Assembly (NCBI GenBank): GCA_026390575.1
Contig: JAPLFR010000008.1
Span: 248,001 to 312,000, forward strand
DNA from: Ignavibacteriales bacterium
GTDB taxonomy: Bacteria; Bacteroidota; Ignavibacteria; UBA10030
Length of the DNA: 64,000 nucleotides
Direction of reading: 5' to 3'
Shown here: piece by piece, positions 1 through 10,600 of the stretch
How the letters are laid out: each line of letters starts with the position of its first letter
Numbering within the stretch: position 1 is the first letter of the stretch
Position numbers and translations under genes: made by a program
The notes under the pieces: generated by a model
Databases searched by the model: none
The model's input: the letters and a program-made list of their open reading frames with translations, nothing else
Told to the model about the DNA's origin: nothing

Positions 1-1
1 C

Positions 2-1045
2 GGTGGCTACTTAAACGCATTCACCAGTAAAGAGCACACATGTTATTATGCGCGCGTACTCGATGAACATCTCGAATTAGCAACAGATGTGTTAAGCGAT
101 ATGGTATTTCAGCCGACTTTTCCACAAAAAGAATTCGAGAAGGAAAAGAATGTTATTCTCGAAGAGTTGAAACAAGCAGAAGACGATCCGGATGACATTA
201 TCCAGGATTATTTTGAAAAAGCCCTTTTCAAAACGCACCCCCTTGGAATGCCAGTCATCGGCAATGCGAAATCGATTACTTCCTTTACGCGCAAGGATCT
301 TCTTCACTATAAAACCGAACAGTATACATCCGCCAATCTTGTTGTTGCTGCAGCCGGCAACCTTCAACATGCGGAGGTGGTGGAATTAACAAAACGCTAC
401 CTCCAAAATGCTGTGAACAGTACAAATAAACGATCAGAACGGAACCAATCCGTATTTGAGGAACCGAGTTCTGTTTTAAGCGAATACTACAAGCCGATTC
501 AGCAAGCGCACATTTGTCTCGGGACAATCGGTTTTCATGTTCACGATGAAAGACGTTTCCCTATGCAAGTGTTGAACACACTGCTGGGAGACGGAATGAG
601 CTCCCGATTATTCCAGAACATACGGGAAAAATACGGATTTGCGTATGCAGTGTACAGCTTCAATAATATGATGCAGGATACGGGTGCAGCCGGCGTGTAC
701 ATCGGAACCGATAATTCTCATGTTCAACGATGCATCGACCTCGTGTGGAAAGAATTAAAATCATTGCGTACGAAAGGCATCACAAAAGAGGAACTTACGC
801 GCACAAAAGCGCAATTGAAGGGAAGTATGATGCTGGGTATGGAAAATATTCCCAATAGAATGATACGGTTAGGAAGCTCGGAGTTGTATTTCGGAGAACT
901 TATTTCATTAGACACAATTATTCATAAGATTGATGCAGTCACCCGGGAAGAGGTGCAGGAGATAGCGGAAGGACTATTTAAGGAAGATCGTTTCGCCACA
1001 GTCATCTTCCATCCGAATGGCAATCACGAGACCACAACAAAATAA
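2..1045 (+). CDS. M16 family zinc peptidase (insulinase-like), 3' part only
   Basis: The reading frame is open from base 2, so the gene begins before the window; the first in-frame ATG (base 89) is internal. The opening residues GGYLNAFTSKEHT and YYARVLDEH are characteristic of processing-peptidase-like M16 proteins. The Glu-rich stretch with NVILEELKQAEDDPDD lies where the family's third zinc ligand (a Glu about 75 residues after HxxEH) is expected; HxxEH itself would lie upstream, outside the window. The C-terminal half has the second M16 domain, with the SSRLFQNIREKYGFAY block. The family cleaves peptides in the periplasm or at the cell surface; the substrate is unknown. Identification is firm; completeness cannot be judged. 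Confidence 0.93.
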   Translation, partial: GGYLNAFTSKEHTCYYARVLDEHLELATDVLSDMVFQPTFPQKEFEKEKNVILEELKQAEDDPDDIIQDYFEKALFKTHPLGMPVIGNAKSITSFTRKDLLHYKTEQYTSANLVVAAAGNLQHAEVVELTKRYLQNAVNSTNKRSERNQSVFEEPSSVLSEYYKPIQQAHICLGTIGFHVHDERRFPMQVLNTLLGDGMSSRLFQNIREKYGFAYAVYSFNNMMQDTGAAGVYIGTDNSHVQRCIDLVWKELKSLRTKGITKEELTRTKAQLKGSMMLGMENIPNRMIRLGSSELYFGELISLDTIIHKIDAVTREEVQEIAEGLFKEDRFATVIFHPNGNHETTTK

Positions 1046-1094
1046 TAGTATCACAATTAGTAACTACTCAGCAAAGAAAATAAAAAATATTCGA

Positions 1095-1219
1095 CCACCC
1101 CATCCCGCCACCGTAAAACGGTAGCGGGACACCCCTCCTTGTCAAGGAGGGGAAAATTTCTCCCCTTTTAAAGGGGAGATGTCCCGATGAATGACATTCA
1201 TCGGGACAGAGGGGTTGTA
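1095..1219. repeat. cluster of four consecutive palindromes
   Basis: Four hairpins follow each other with almost no spacer: 1103-1129 (12-bp arms with one mismatch around AAA), 1132-1152 (10-bp perfect arms CCCCTCCTTG/CAAGGAGGGG), 1160-1178 (9-bp arms CTCCCCTTT/AAAGGGGAG) and 1180-1208 (14-bp perfect arms TGTCCCGATGAATG/CATTCATCGGGACA). The block lies between the peptidase stop and the aminotransferase gene. It looks like a non-coding mobile or REP-like element rather than a simple terminator, although any of the hairpins could also end the upstream transcript. Confidence 0.8.
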
Positions 1220-1267
1220 TAAAAACACAATAGCTGAATAATTACCACAATTATATGATTTTGTTTT

Positions 1268-2500
1268 ATGAAAACATCTGACACACAATTTGCGAAAACT
1301 CCACTTTCAATTTCACGGAGAGGACGAGAGATACAAGGGTCACCTATTCGAAAACTTGCCGCTCTTGCAGAAGCGCGCAAGAAGCAGGGAATCCATGTCT
1401 ACCATTTGAATATCGGTCAGCCGGATTTACCTACACCTTTGCCCGTCCTGGAAGCGGTGCATAATTTTTCGCGCCGGACAATTGAATATGCGCCATCCAA
1501 CGGTTTGCCGGAATCGCTCACGGCATGGAAAAAATATTTTAATCATTCTGGAATTATCTTTGATGAAAGTGAGCTTATAGTCACAACCGGTGGATCCGAA
1601 GCAATAACCTTAGCGATGTGCGCCATCTGCGATATGGATGACGAGATCATCGTGTTCGAACCGACGTATGCAAATTATAATGGTTTTGCATGTATCGCGA
1701 ATGTGAAACTCCGAGCTATTCCTACAATGATAGAAAATGGCTTTCATCTTCCGTCAGAAGAGGTGATTGAGGCCTTTGTTACGAACAGAACACGAGCGAT
1801 CCTGTATTGCAGTCCATCCAATCCTACTGGAACAATTTACAGTCGAGAAGAAATTCAACGACTTGTCAATGTGGCGATAAAACATGGATTATTCATTCTT
1901 TCCGATGAAACATATCGCGAGTTTGCGTATGAGAAAAAAGCAATAAGCATTGCAGATTTTCCTCAGGTACACGATAGAGCAATTGTACTTGAAAGCTGTT
2001 CAAAAAAATTCAACGTATGCGGTGTTCGAATCGGAGTGCTTGCAAGCCACAATAAAGAGATTATTTCTACAACATTGAAGTTTTGTCAGGCGCGGCTTTC
2101 TGTCGCAACGATTGAACAATTAGCTATGGTCCCGCTTCTTGAAAATCCGGAGCCGTATACGCAGCCTCTCGTTGAAGAATTTAGAAAAAGACGCGATGTC
2201 GTATGCGAAGGATTAAAATTTATTCCTGGTATTACGTTTTACAAACCTGAGGGAGCATTCTACATCACTATCGGTTTGCCTGTCCAAGATTCCGAGTATT
2301 TTGCAAAATGGCTTATTGAAGAATATGAAGATGAGAAGGAAACCGTTCTCTTAGCTCCTGCGCAGGGATTTTATACAACACAGGGCAAGGGAATGAATGA
2401 AGTTCGTTTGGCGTTCATGTTGAATATCGATGATCTTAAGCGATCGCTTATAATACTGAAGAATGCGCTCGAAGTATATCGGCGTAAATTTCTGAAATAA
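1268..2500 (+). CDS. PLP-dependent aminotransferase, class I/II
   Basis: This 410-residue protein has the complete fold-type I aminotransferase signature: YAPSNGLPE near residue 74, TTGGSEAI near 106, CSPSNPTG with Asn185, SDETYREF with Asp213 binding the pyridine nitrogen, and SKKFNVCGVRIG with Lys246 as the PLP Schiff-base lysine and Arg254 for the phosphate. A late Arg in NEVRLAF would hold the substrate carboxylate. It resembles aspartate/aromatic aminotransferases; the amino donor cannot be read from sequence. It is encoded 16 bp upstream of nuoG in the same direction, so the genes may be co-transcribed. Confidence 0.93.
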   Translation: MKTSDTQFAKTPLSISRRGREIQGSPIRKLAALAEARKKQGIHVYHLNIGQPDLPTPLPVLEAVHNFSRRTIEYAPSNGLPESLTAWKKYFNHSGIIFDESELIVTTGGSEAITLAMCAICDMDDEIIVFEPTYANYNGFACIANVKLRAIPTMIENGFHLPSEEVIEAFVTNRTRAILYCSPSNPTGTIYSREEIQRLVNVAIKHGLFILSDETYREFAYEKKAISIADFPQVHDRAIVLESCSKKFNVCGVRIGVLASHNKEIISTTLKFCQARLSVATIEQLAMVPLLENPEPYTQPLVEEFRKRRDVVCEGLKFIPGITFYKPEGAFYITIGLPVQDSEYFAKWLIEEYEDEKETVLLAPAQGFYTTQGKGMNEVRLAFMLNIDDLKRSLIILKNALEVYRRKFLK

Positions 2501-2516
2501 AAAGATATAGAGTGTA

Positions 2517-4193
2517 ATGATAAAGATTACGATTAATGGAAAAGAACTAGAAGTTGATCCGAAACTGACGATCATTCAGGCTGCATCTCAGAACGGAATT
2601 GAAATTCCGCATTTCTGTTGGCATCCAAAACTCTCGGTTTCCGGCAACTGTAGAATGTGTCTTGTCGAAATTGAGAAAATGCCGAAACTTGTTATTTCCT
2701 GTTCAACACAAGTTGCAGATGGCATGGTAGTCAAGACAAAGAGTGAGAAAGTTGTGAAAGCCCGCAACGCTGTCATGGAATTTTTACTCATCAATCATCC
2801 CTTAGATTGCCCGATTTGTGATGAAGCAGGCGAGTGTAAGTTGCAGGATTATACATATAAATACAGTGTTGGTTCAAGTAGATTTCAAGAAGATAAAACC
2901 CATAAACCTAAACGAGTAGAACTTGGCCCGAATGTAATGCTGGATGTTGAGCGCTGTATTATGTGTTCTCGATGCATTAGATTTTCTGAGGAAATTGCTC
3001 ATCAAAAAGTACTAACATTCACTGAGCGCGGCACACACGTCATTCTTACCACATTCCCAGGTACTAAATTAGACAATCCCTATTCAATGAACGTGGTGGA
3101 TATTTGCCCGGTCGGTGCACTCACAAACCGTGATTTCAGATTTAAAGCGCGTGTATGGGAAATGTCTTCAACAGAAAGTATTTGCATCGGTTGTGCTCGA
3201 GGTTGTAACACGCACGTGTGGATACGTAACAATGAAATTTTGCGCCTTACTCCACGGGATAATGAAGAAGTGAATTCTTCCTGGATGTGTGATGAAGGCA
3301 GGGTGAATTCATTCAAATTTGTATCGAGTGAGAATCGTATTAATGGACCAATGATCCGAAAAGACGGTAGAAAAGTGGAAGTCGGCTGGGATGAAGCAAT
3401 TTCTAAAGTTGTTTCAGAACTGCGTACATATCGCAAACATGAAATCGCAGGCATCGGATCGGCATATTGTACAAATGAAGACAATTACATCTTTGTCCGC
3501 TTTTTTAAAGAGGTTATTGGAAGCAAAAATATTGGTTTTCTACGGCACGCAAAGCCCGGAAATGAGGACGACTTGCTGATTCGTGCCGATAAGTCGCCAA
3601 ATAGTCTTGGCGCGTCTATTGTTGGAGTTACGGGAGAGACTGGTACGGATGGTATAGATCACATTATTAAAGGAATTACAAGTGGCGCTATCAAAGTGCT
3701 TTATGTACTTGAAGATAATATTGCAGCGGATCCTCGGATAGCTGAAGTTCTATCAAACCTTGAAGTGCTAATTGTTCATTCGTCCATAAAAAACGAAACG
3801 ACGAAACAGGCCGATGTTATTCTGTCTGCTTCGACATTTGCAGAAAAACATGGAACATATACGAATTTCAATGGACGCGTGCAACGCGTGCAGCCCGCGG
3901 TGGCAATGATAGAACAAGAACGTGCTCCGGATGGAATGGCAATGAGCCGCTGGGATAAATTTGCAGCACGGAATGATAGCTGGGGAAAAGGAACCAAACG
4001 CGATGCACGTTCGTCTTGGAGAATAATTGCAGCAGTTGCCTCTGCCATGGGCGTGAAAATGAAGTATGCTGCGGCAGAAGAAGTATTCAAGGAAATAGCA
4101 GAACGCGTTCCGGCTTTCAAAGGATTGTCGTACTCAAAGATAGGAAGTCAAGGCGCATTCTTAAAAGAACATCTTAAAGTTAGTAAGTTATAG
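2517..4193 (+). CDS. nuoG: NADH-quinone oxidoreductase subunit G
   Basis: Iron-sulfur subunit of respiratory complex I, acting in the peripheral arm in the cytoplasm. The N-terminal 2Fe-2S ferredoxin domain has Cys34, Cys45, Cys48 and Cys62. The His/Cys3 4Fe-4S site follows with His94, Cys98, Cys101 and Cys107. A further 4Fe-4S site is given by CIMCSRC with the later DICPVGA, and the molybdopterin-family domain begins with CIGCARGC and ends with CDEGR. At 558 residues it is shorter than the roughly 900-residue enterobacterial NuoG, with a reduced molybdopterin-oxidoreductase part; short forms occur in other phyla. nuoH follows after 16 bp. Confidence 0.95.
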   Translation: MIKITINGKELEVDPKLTIIQAASQNGIEIPHFCWHPKLSVSGNCRMCLVEIEKMPKLVISCSTQVADGMVVKTKSEKVVKARNAVMEFLLINHPLDCPICDEAGECKLQDYTYKYSVGSSRFQEDKTHKPKRVELGPNVMLDVERCIMCSRCIRFSEEIAHQKVLTFTERGTHVILTTFPGTKLDNPYSMNVVDICPVGALTNRDFRFKARVWEMSSTESICIGCARGCNTHVWIRNNEILRLTPRDNEEVNSSWMCDEGRVNSFKFVSSENRINGPMIRKDGRKVEVGWDEAISKVVSELRTYRKHEIAGIGSAYCTNEDNYIFVRFFKEVIGSKNIGFLRHAKPGNEDDLLIRADKSPNSLGASIVGVTGETGTDGIDHIIKGITSGAIKVLYVLEDNIAADPRIAEVLSNLEVLIVHSSIKNETTKQADVILSASTFAEKHGTYTNFNGRVQRVQPAVAMIEQERAPDGMAMSRWDKFAARNDSWGKGTKRDARSSWRIIAAVASAMGVKMKYAAAEEVFKEIAERVPAFKGLSYSKIGSQGAFLKEHLKVSKL

Positions 4194-4209
4194 AAAGCAT
4201 ATTTGATCA

Positions 4210-5256
4210 ATGGATCTCATCTCAATACTCATACTTCTCGCAAAGATTCTCATTATCATGTTTGGAATTTTGGTTCTAGGCGCCGCTATGGCTGTTTTAG
4301 CAGAGCGCCGCGTCAGTGCGTTTATTCAAGAGCGGTATGGTCCTAACCGTGTTGGTCCGGGCGGAATCATTCAACCGTTCGCTGATGTGGTAAAACTTGT
4401 AATGAAAGAAGATATTGTCCCTTTGCAGGCAAATCGCTTCATTCACGACCTTGCACCAATCATTTCGATCAGTGTCGCTCTCAGTACGTTTGCAATTATT
4501 CCTTTCGGCAATACCATCGAATTATTCGGACGGCAAATAAAACTCATCATTGCGGATGTTGATATCGGCATCCTGTATCTGCTTGCTCTTACATCCATCG
4601 GTGTGTATGGTGTCAGTCTTGCGGGTTGGTCATCGAACAATAAGTATTCTCTGTTGGGCGGATTACGTTCTTCAGCGCAGCTGATCAGCTACGAATTATC
4701 GATGGGATTGTCGCTCATCGGTGTACTCATGATTTCCGGCACGCTTCGCCTGGATCAAATTGTTCTCCACCAGACGGAGTACTTCTGGGGTGTTATTCCG
4801 AAATGGAATATTTTTCTTCAACCGCTTGGTTTCATAACGTTCCTCATTGCGTCATTCGCAGAGACGAATCGTCTTCCATTTGATTTACCTGAAGCAGAGC
4901 CGGAATTAGTCGGCGGCTATCACACGGAATATACCGGCATGAAGTTCGGCCTTTTTTTCCTTGCTGAATACGCAAACGTTATTACATCGAGCGCAGTAAC
5001 AGTGACATTGTTTTTAGGCGGATGGCATCTGCCATTTATTGAACAGTTAGGATTATCACCGCTGGCGGTAAGTCTGCTGCAAATACTAACGTTTCTTACA
5101 AAAGTCATTCTGCTTATTTTGTTTTTTATTATTGTGCGGTGGACTATTCCGCGCTTTCGCTACGATCAACTGATGCATATCGGATGGAAAGTGATGCTGC
5201 CGATTGCGATAGCGAATTTCTTAATCACCGGTCTAGTAATGTTATTCCTTCTGTAA
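4210..5256 (+). CDS. nuoH: NADH-quinone oxidoreductase subunit H
   Basis: Integral membrane subunit of complex I at the junction of the peripheral and membrane arms, next to the quinone site. The 348-residue length is usual. Diagnostic blocks are LAERRVSAFIQERYGPNRVGPGG (first cytoplasmic loop), QPFADVVKLVMKEDIVP, and the acidic loop ETNRLPFDLPEAEPELVGGYHTEY, which lies near the quinone tunnel. About eight hydrophobic segments are visible. Between nuoG and nuoI with 15-16 bp spacers, so a single transcript is likely. Confidence 0.97.
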   Translation: MDLISILILLAKILIIMFGILVLGAAMAVLAERRVSAFIQERYGPNRVGPGGIIQPFADVVKLVMKEDIVPLQANRFIHDLAPIISISVALSTFAIIPFGNTIELFGRQIKLIIADVDIGILYLLALTSIGVYGVSLAGWSSNNKYSLLGGLRSSAQLISYELSMGLSLIGVLMISGTLRLDQIVLHQTEYFWGVIPKWNIFLQPLGFITFLIASFAETNRLPFDLPEAEPELVGGYHTEYTGMKFGLFFLAEYANVITSSAVTVTLFLGGWHLPFIEQLGLSPLAVSLLQILTFLTKVILLILFFIIVRWTIPRFRYDQLMHIGWKVMLPIAIANFLITGLVMLFLL

Positions 5257-5271
5257 GAGCGAAATAGAAAA

Positions 5272-5772
5272 ATGAGTTCATACGGTCAAATCATCCGAAA
5301 GAAAGACCTTAGTATATTGCAGAAAACGTACATTCCAGAAATCCTAAAGGGACTTCGGATGACGATCAGGCAAATGTTCAAACCGGCATTCACGTCTCAA
5401 TTTCCGGAAGAACGATTTAAACCAGAATCATCGTTTCGCGGCAGACCGGTACTTGTTACGGAAAATGGAGTTGAGCGCTGCGTTGCTTGCGGGCTTTGCG
5501 CACGCGTATGCCCTTCACTGGCAATTGAAGTACAGGCGGCAGAAACAGAACTTGAGAAAGAGCGGTATCCGATCAAATTTGAAATCAACATGGTACGATG
5601 TATCTTTTGCGGCTTTTGCGAAGAAGTGTGTCCGGAAGAAGCCATTGTGATGAGTAAAGAATATCTGTTGGTATTTTCGAGTCAGGAAGAAGCTTTGTTT
5701 GGCAAAGAGAAACTACTTAAATCAACTGAGGAGTTGAAGGAACGTTTGGAGTTTCTGCGGAATAACAGATAA
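5272..5772 (+). CDS. nuoI: NADH-quinone oxidoreductase subunit I
   Basis: Ferredoxin-type subunit carrying the two 4Fe-4S clusters (N6a, N6b) that pass electrons towards quinone. Both motifs are intact: CVACGLCARVCP and CIFCGFCEEVCP, each followed by a distal Cys-Pro typical of 8Fe ferredoxins. 166 residues is a normal length. It is the last gene of this block: nuoJKLMN do not follow, and nuoA-F do not precede nuoG, so the remaining complex I genes must lie elsewhere. Confidence 0.96.
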   Translation: MSSYGQIIRKKDLSILQKTYIPEILKGLRMTIRQMFKPAFTSQFPEERFKPESSFRGRPVLVTENGVERCVACGLCARVCPSLAIEVQAAETELEKERYPIKFEINMVRCIFCGFCEEVCPEEAIVMSKEYLLVFSSQEEALFGKEKLLKSTEELKERLEFLRNNR

Positions 5773-5985
5773 AAAGGGAACTTCTAAAATCCCAAATTTT
5801 AAAATCGAAATCCATAGCACAAAATATTCTTTGGAAATTGATCATTTGATTTTTGACATTTGTTTAAGATTTTCCCAAAGGGATGGCCTTTGGCAGATCC
5901 TTGAAGATTGAGTTTTGAGAGATGCTCACTTTATTCTTGAAACGTCTATACTATTAACTTTCTAGCACGGGAACTACCTATTATC

Positions 5986-7527
5986 ATGTTTTCCCAAATC
6001 TTGAGCGCCGCGACATTTGGAGTTGATGCCTATCTTGTCAATGTAGAAACACATCTTGATCTTGGCTCTCCAAAATTCTTTATGGTCGGGTTGCCTGATA
6101 ATGCGGTAAAAGAAAGTATCCATCGCGTCACCGCTGCGATCAAAAATTCCGATTTTAAATTTCCCAATCGGAAAATGACAGTGAACCTTGCTCCTGCCGA
6201 TGTGAAAAAGGAAGGCTCGTCGTATGATTTACCAGTAGCGCTTGGCATTCTTACTGCATCGGGTCAACTCAAATCTGAAGTACTGGATAAGTTTGTTGTG
6301 GTAGGTGAATTAGCGCTCGATGGTACATTGCGCCCGGTGCATGGGGCCTTGGTCATAGCATTGGAAGCAAGGGCGAAAGGGAAGCGCGGTATATTGCTTC
6401 CTGAAGAAAACGCGAGAGAAGCTGCAATGGTAGAAGGCATAGAAGTCTATCCTATGAGGAGTCTGCGTGAGTCGATTGAATTCTTTGCGGGAGAACATCG
6501 TTTGCTCCAGCCTTTTCACATGGATATGCACGAAGTTTTTTCTGGAGAGCAGCATTATACCGTAGATTTTGCAGATGTAAAAGGACAAGAGAGTGTGAAA
6601 CGCGCAATGGAAGTGGCAGCTGCCGGTGCGCATAACATTTTGCTCATCGGTCCGCCTGGTTCCGGAAAAACGATGCTTGCAAAACGTCTGCCGACCATTC
6701 TTCCGCCTATGACATTTGATGAAGCGTTAGAAACCACAAAGATTCATTCTGTGGCAGGAATGCTGCCGTTACATTCCGCTCTCGTTTCGGTTCGTCCTTT
6801 TAGGTCGCCACATCATACAATTTCAGATGCAGCCTTAGTAGGCGGCGGTACAATTCCGCGTCCGGGAGAAATCTCGCTCGCACACCATGGTGTCTTATTC
6901 TTAGATGAATTACCGGAATTTGCACGGAGTGTTCTTGAAGTGATGCGGCAGCCATTGGAAGACAGTCATGTGACAATCAGCCGTTCGAAAATGTCAGTAG
7001 ACTTTCCGGCGAATTTTATGTTGGTATGCGCAATGAATCCATGCCCTTGCGGCAACTATGGAAATTCCACCGCTGAATGTACATGCAATCCTGTGCAAAT
7101 ACAGAAATATGTCGGCAAGATCTCCGGACCGCTTTTAGATCGTATTGATATTCATGTGGAAGTACCGGCTGTGAAGTACAACGAATTGGCATCAAAACGG
7201 ACTGGAGAGAATTCAAGTATAATACGCAACCGCGTCATAGCGTCGCGTGCCATGCAAGCAGATAGATTCAACGGACGAAAAGGATTATTTAGTAATGCGG
7301 ATATGGATTCAAAAGAAATCAAAGAATTTTGTCAGATAGATCAAGCGGGAGCGGATCTGTTGAAGATGGCAATGAGCCGTCTGGGATTTTCTGCTCGCGC
7401 ATACGACCGCATTCTCAAAGTATCTCGTACAATTGCTGATCTTGATGGAAGCGTTGACATTCATCCTCACCATTTAAGCGAAGCAATTCAGTACCGAAGT
7501 CTCGATAGAAGTTTCTATGCAATCTAA
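5986..7527 (+). CDS. comM: ComM/YifB family AAA+ ATPase (Mg-chelatase-like)
   Basis: This 513-residue protein has the three-part ComM layout: an N-terminal Lon-protease-like domain (residues 1-170), a Mg-chelatase-type AAA+ domain with Walker A GPPGSGKT at 222-229 and Walker B LFLDELPEF, and a C-terminal Mg-chelatase domain with the cysteine-rich insert NPCPCGNYG and the RSLDR ending. ComM is known in naturally competent bacteria as a helicase promoting branch migration during transformation, but homologues are widespread. The last 21 coding bases and the 5 bases beyond are duplicated exactly at 10740-10765, beyond the next gene. Confidence 0.94.
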   Translation: MFSQILSAATFGVDAYLVNVETHLDLGSPKFFMVGLPDNAVKESIHRVTAAIKNSDFKFPNRKMTVNLAPADVKKEGSSYDLPVALGILTASGQLKSEVLDKFVVVGELALDGTLRPVHGALVIALEARAKGKRGILLPEENAREAAMVEGIEVYPMRSLRESIEFFAGEHRLLQPFHMDMHEVFSGEQHYTVDFADVKGQESVKRAMEVAAAGAHNILLIGPPGSGKTMLAKRLPTILPPMTFDEALETTKIHSVAGMLPLHSALVSVRPFRSPHHTISDAALVGGGTIPRPGEISLAHHGVLFLDELPEFARSVLEVMRQPLEDSHVTISRSKMSVDFPANFMLVCAMNPCPCGNYGNSTAECTCNPVQIQKYVGKISGPLLDRIDIHVEVPAVKYNELASKRTGENSSIIRNRVIASRAMQADRFNGRKGLFSNADMDSKEIKEFCQIDQAGADLLKMAMSRLGFSARAYDRILKVSRTIADLDGSVDIHPHHLSEAIQYRSLDRSFYAI

Positions 7528-7532
7528 CTAAT
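7507..7532 (+). repeat. 26-bp direct repeat, copy 1 (3' end of comM)
   Basis: The 26 bases beginning agaagtttct and ending tctaactaat span the last seven codons of comM (stop included) and five following bases. They recur without mismatch at 10740-10765. The two copies bracket the segment that carries the secreted hydrolase gene, as expected for an insertion that left a duplicated target or attachment-like site. Confidence 0.85.
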
Positions 7533-7640
7533 TTTGCAATTATTTTTTAATGGTGGAATGTTATATGCAGATTAAAGATAAATGCTTTTCATTGTACCAA
7601 TAAACAAGAAAACAGAAGATAAAAAAACGGAGATGTTATT

Positions 7641-10600
7641 ATGAGGAAATTCTTAGACTCGAAATTATTCCTATTTATCGCCTTGCTTTTTATCATGAAC
7701 TTTTTTGTCAATGCGCAACAATCACTTAAAAATGAAACGCGCATTCCATGGGCAGATGCTACCGGCGGGTTCATCCGGGATTGGTTAATGATCGGTGGGT
7801 TTCCAGCTCAAGGCGGAATCGATACTGATTTTCTTCAAGAACACGGTGGGGAGCTTAATATTCAACCGGTAAATGGAATGACTCATAAGCTTCAGAATGG
7901 ATCGACGATAGAATGGAAAAATTATCATTCGCCTTATAACTATATTAATTTTTTTGATGCATTGAAGGATATTAATTACAACAACATTACCGCGTATGTC
8001 TATGCAAAAGTGAATCGTCCCAAAGACGGCAAAGCAGTCCTTTCCTTTGGATGTACAGAATCTAATAAAATATGGATTAACGGAAAACTTGCATACTCTG
8101 GCAACTCCAGTGGATCAACTGCAGAAAATTACCAAATTGAAGTTGATATGCTGAAGGGGGAAAACTCAATTCTTATGAAAACGGTTCACGGAGATTGGAC
8201 ATGGGGTTTCACTTTTAGAATTATCGAACCGGAAAGTTTCTCAATCGTTCAAGATTTTAAATTAACTCCATCAATTGTAAAATCAGATGCACAGAATAAA
8301 CTGATTATTAAAACCGATAGAACTCTCAATCCCGAAATCAAAAAAAAGGATTTGCAGATTAAAATTGTTTCCGGAGGTGGGAAAATAATAACTCAGAAAA
8401 CAGTGAAGCGCGGAGAAGAATTAACTTTTAATACAAGTGATTGGCCCAACGGTGTTTTTGATGTTTGTTTTAAAAGCAACGACAGCCGCGATCAAATAAT
8501 TACCGCCTATTTGTACTGGTACAAAGGAGATGCATTAAAAGAAGCGAAAGAACTTATTTCCACTATTCCTAAAAACCCAAAATCGCAGGATGAATTGGTT
8601 CATACAATGCTTGCAGATATGATTTGGGATCGGATTGGTACTGATTTAAATAAAGTTGATTCCTCTAAAATTCTATCAATTTATTCTCCATTGTTGGAAT
8701 ATGAAGATTTAAAACTGAACAAACCCGGTAAAATAAGTAGTATTCGTCCAAATGGATTTGTTCGTCTTGCATACCGGGATGAAATTGATAATGCACCTCA
8801 GTTTTGCCGAGCATACCTGCCGATGAATTATGATCCTCAAAAGAAGTGGCCTTTAGTAATTTATCTTCATGGATATAATCCGGCAAATCCTGTCTATGTA
8901 AAATGGTGGTCGGTTGACAGCCGGCATTCAAATGTTTCGGATAAATATCCGGTAATTTATATGGAACCACTTGGAAGAGGTAATACAAGTTATTTGGGTA
9001 TCGGGGAATTGGATATATTGCGCTGTGTCGAAATGGCGAAACAGTCATTTAACGTTGATGAAGAGCGGATCTACCTCAAAGGAGAATCAATGGGCGGCGG
9101 AGGAACCTGGAATGTGGGAACGCGGCATCCGGATATTTTTGCTGCAATTGCACCGGTTTATGGTGGATGGGATTATCATGTTAATATGGATGAACAACAA
9201 CTAGCTAAACTGACGGAGCGCGAACGTTTTTATCGTGAAAGAAACAGTTCCTTTGCCCAGGCAGATGCAATGCTCACTACCCCGATTTTTGTTTTTCACG
9301 GAGATGCCGATAAATCAGTAGATGTAAAAAATTCAAGATATGTTTTAAGTATGATGCAAAGATGGGGCTATGATATCCGATATCGCGAATTTCCGGGATA
9401 CGGACACGAAGGAATCGATTTAATAAATGATCAACTTATACCATGGTTTTTGGAACACAAAATAAATGCAAATCCAAGTAAAGTACGCGTAAGATCTGCA
9501 TATTTAAAATCTGCATCTGCTCACTGGGTAAAAGTTACACAGCGTAACAATCCATTTTCTTTTATCGAAGCGGAAGCTGAAGTACTAAACAATCACACAA
9601 TCCGTCTATCAACCGAGAACGTTTTGGCGGTGGAACTTTCTCCAAAAAGTCCATTGGTTGATATTGAAAGACCTGTGAAAGTAATTTGGAATATCAGCGA
9701 TATTCGCGAAGTAAAATTGGAGAATGGAAAGATTAATTTGTGGTTTCAAAATTATAGACCAGGACAACTGAATAAAAACCCTAAAAGGGAAGGGCCTATT
9801 TCAGATGTAACCGTAACTCCTTTTGCAGTTGTGATCGGTACAATTTCGAATGATTCTCTTATGGTAAAATTGTGTAATCAGAAGGCGCAAGAATTTATTA
9901 ACGGATGGAAAGATTGGCAGAAATTTGAACCGCGTGTTTTTAAGGATACGGAGTTAACCGATGAGGATATGAAAAAGTATTCGTTAATTCTTTATGGCGG
10001 TGCTGATGCAAATCTTGTTACAAAAATATTGAGTAGTAAAATTCCACTGAAAATATCCTCCAATGAAATTGAAATTGCGGGCAAGATATTTCTAACGAAA
10101 GATGCGTGCGTGCAAATGGTTTATCCGCATCCACTAAACGCCGAAAGGTATGTGACCATCATAGGCGCTACTTCAATGGCGGGTATGTATTTATTTCAGC
10201 AACGTAATGAAGATTATGATTTCTTTATTCAAGATGGCTGTATTCCCAACGGTCGTTTGGGAAGGCCAATGAATAAGCTTTACATTGCAAGAGGAATTTT
10301 TGATTATAACTGGCTGATAAACGATAAGATAATAGATGTTGGGGATCCTGAATTAAGGAAGAATAGTCCAGTTCGAAAAGTATTGCCCGATCTTACAACG
10401 GTGATTGAAAATTTGCCACAGATTGATTTACACATCTACAAAATGCTTACCGGGAAATATGAAATCCAGCCCGGTGTGAATGTAATTATCTTTGTCGATC
10501 ATGATAAATTAATGGCAAAAGGGCCAGATGGACAACAGGTTCAACTTATCCCAGCATCTGAAACTGAATATTTTATCGATGTTTTTGATATGCAACTCGA

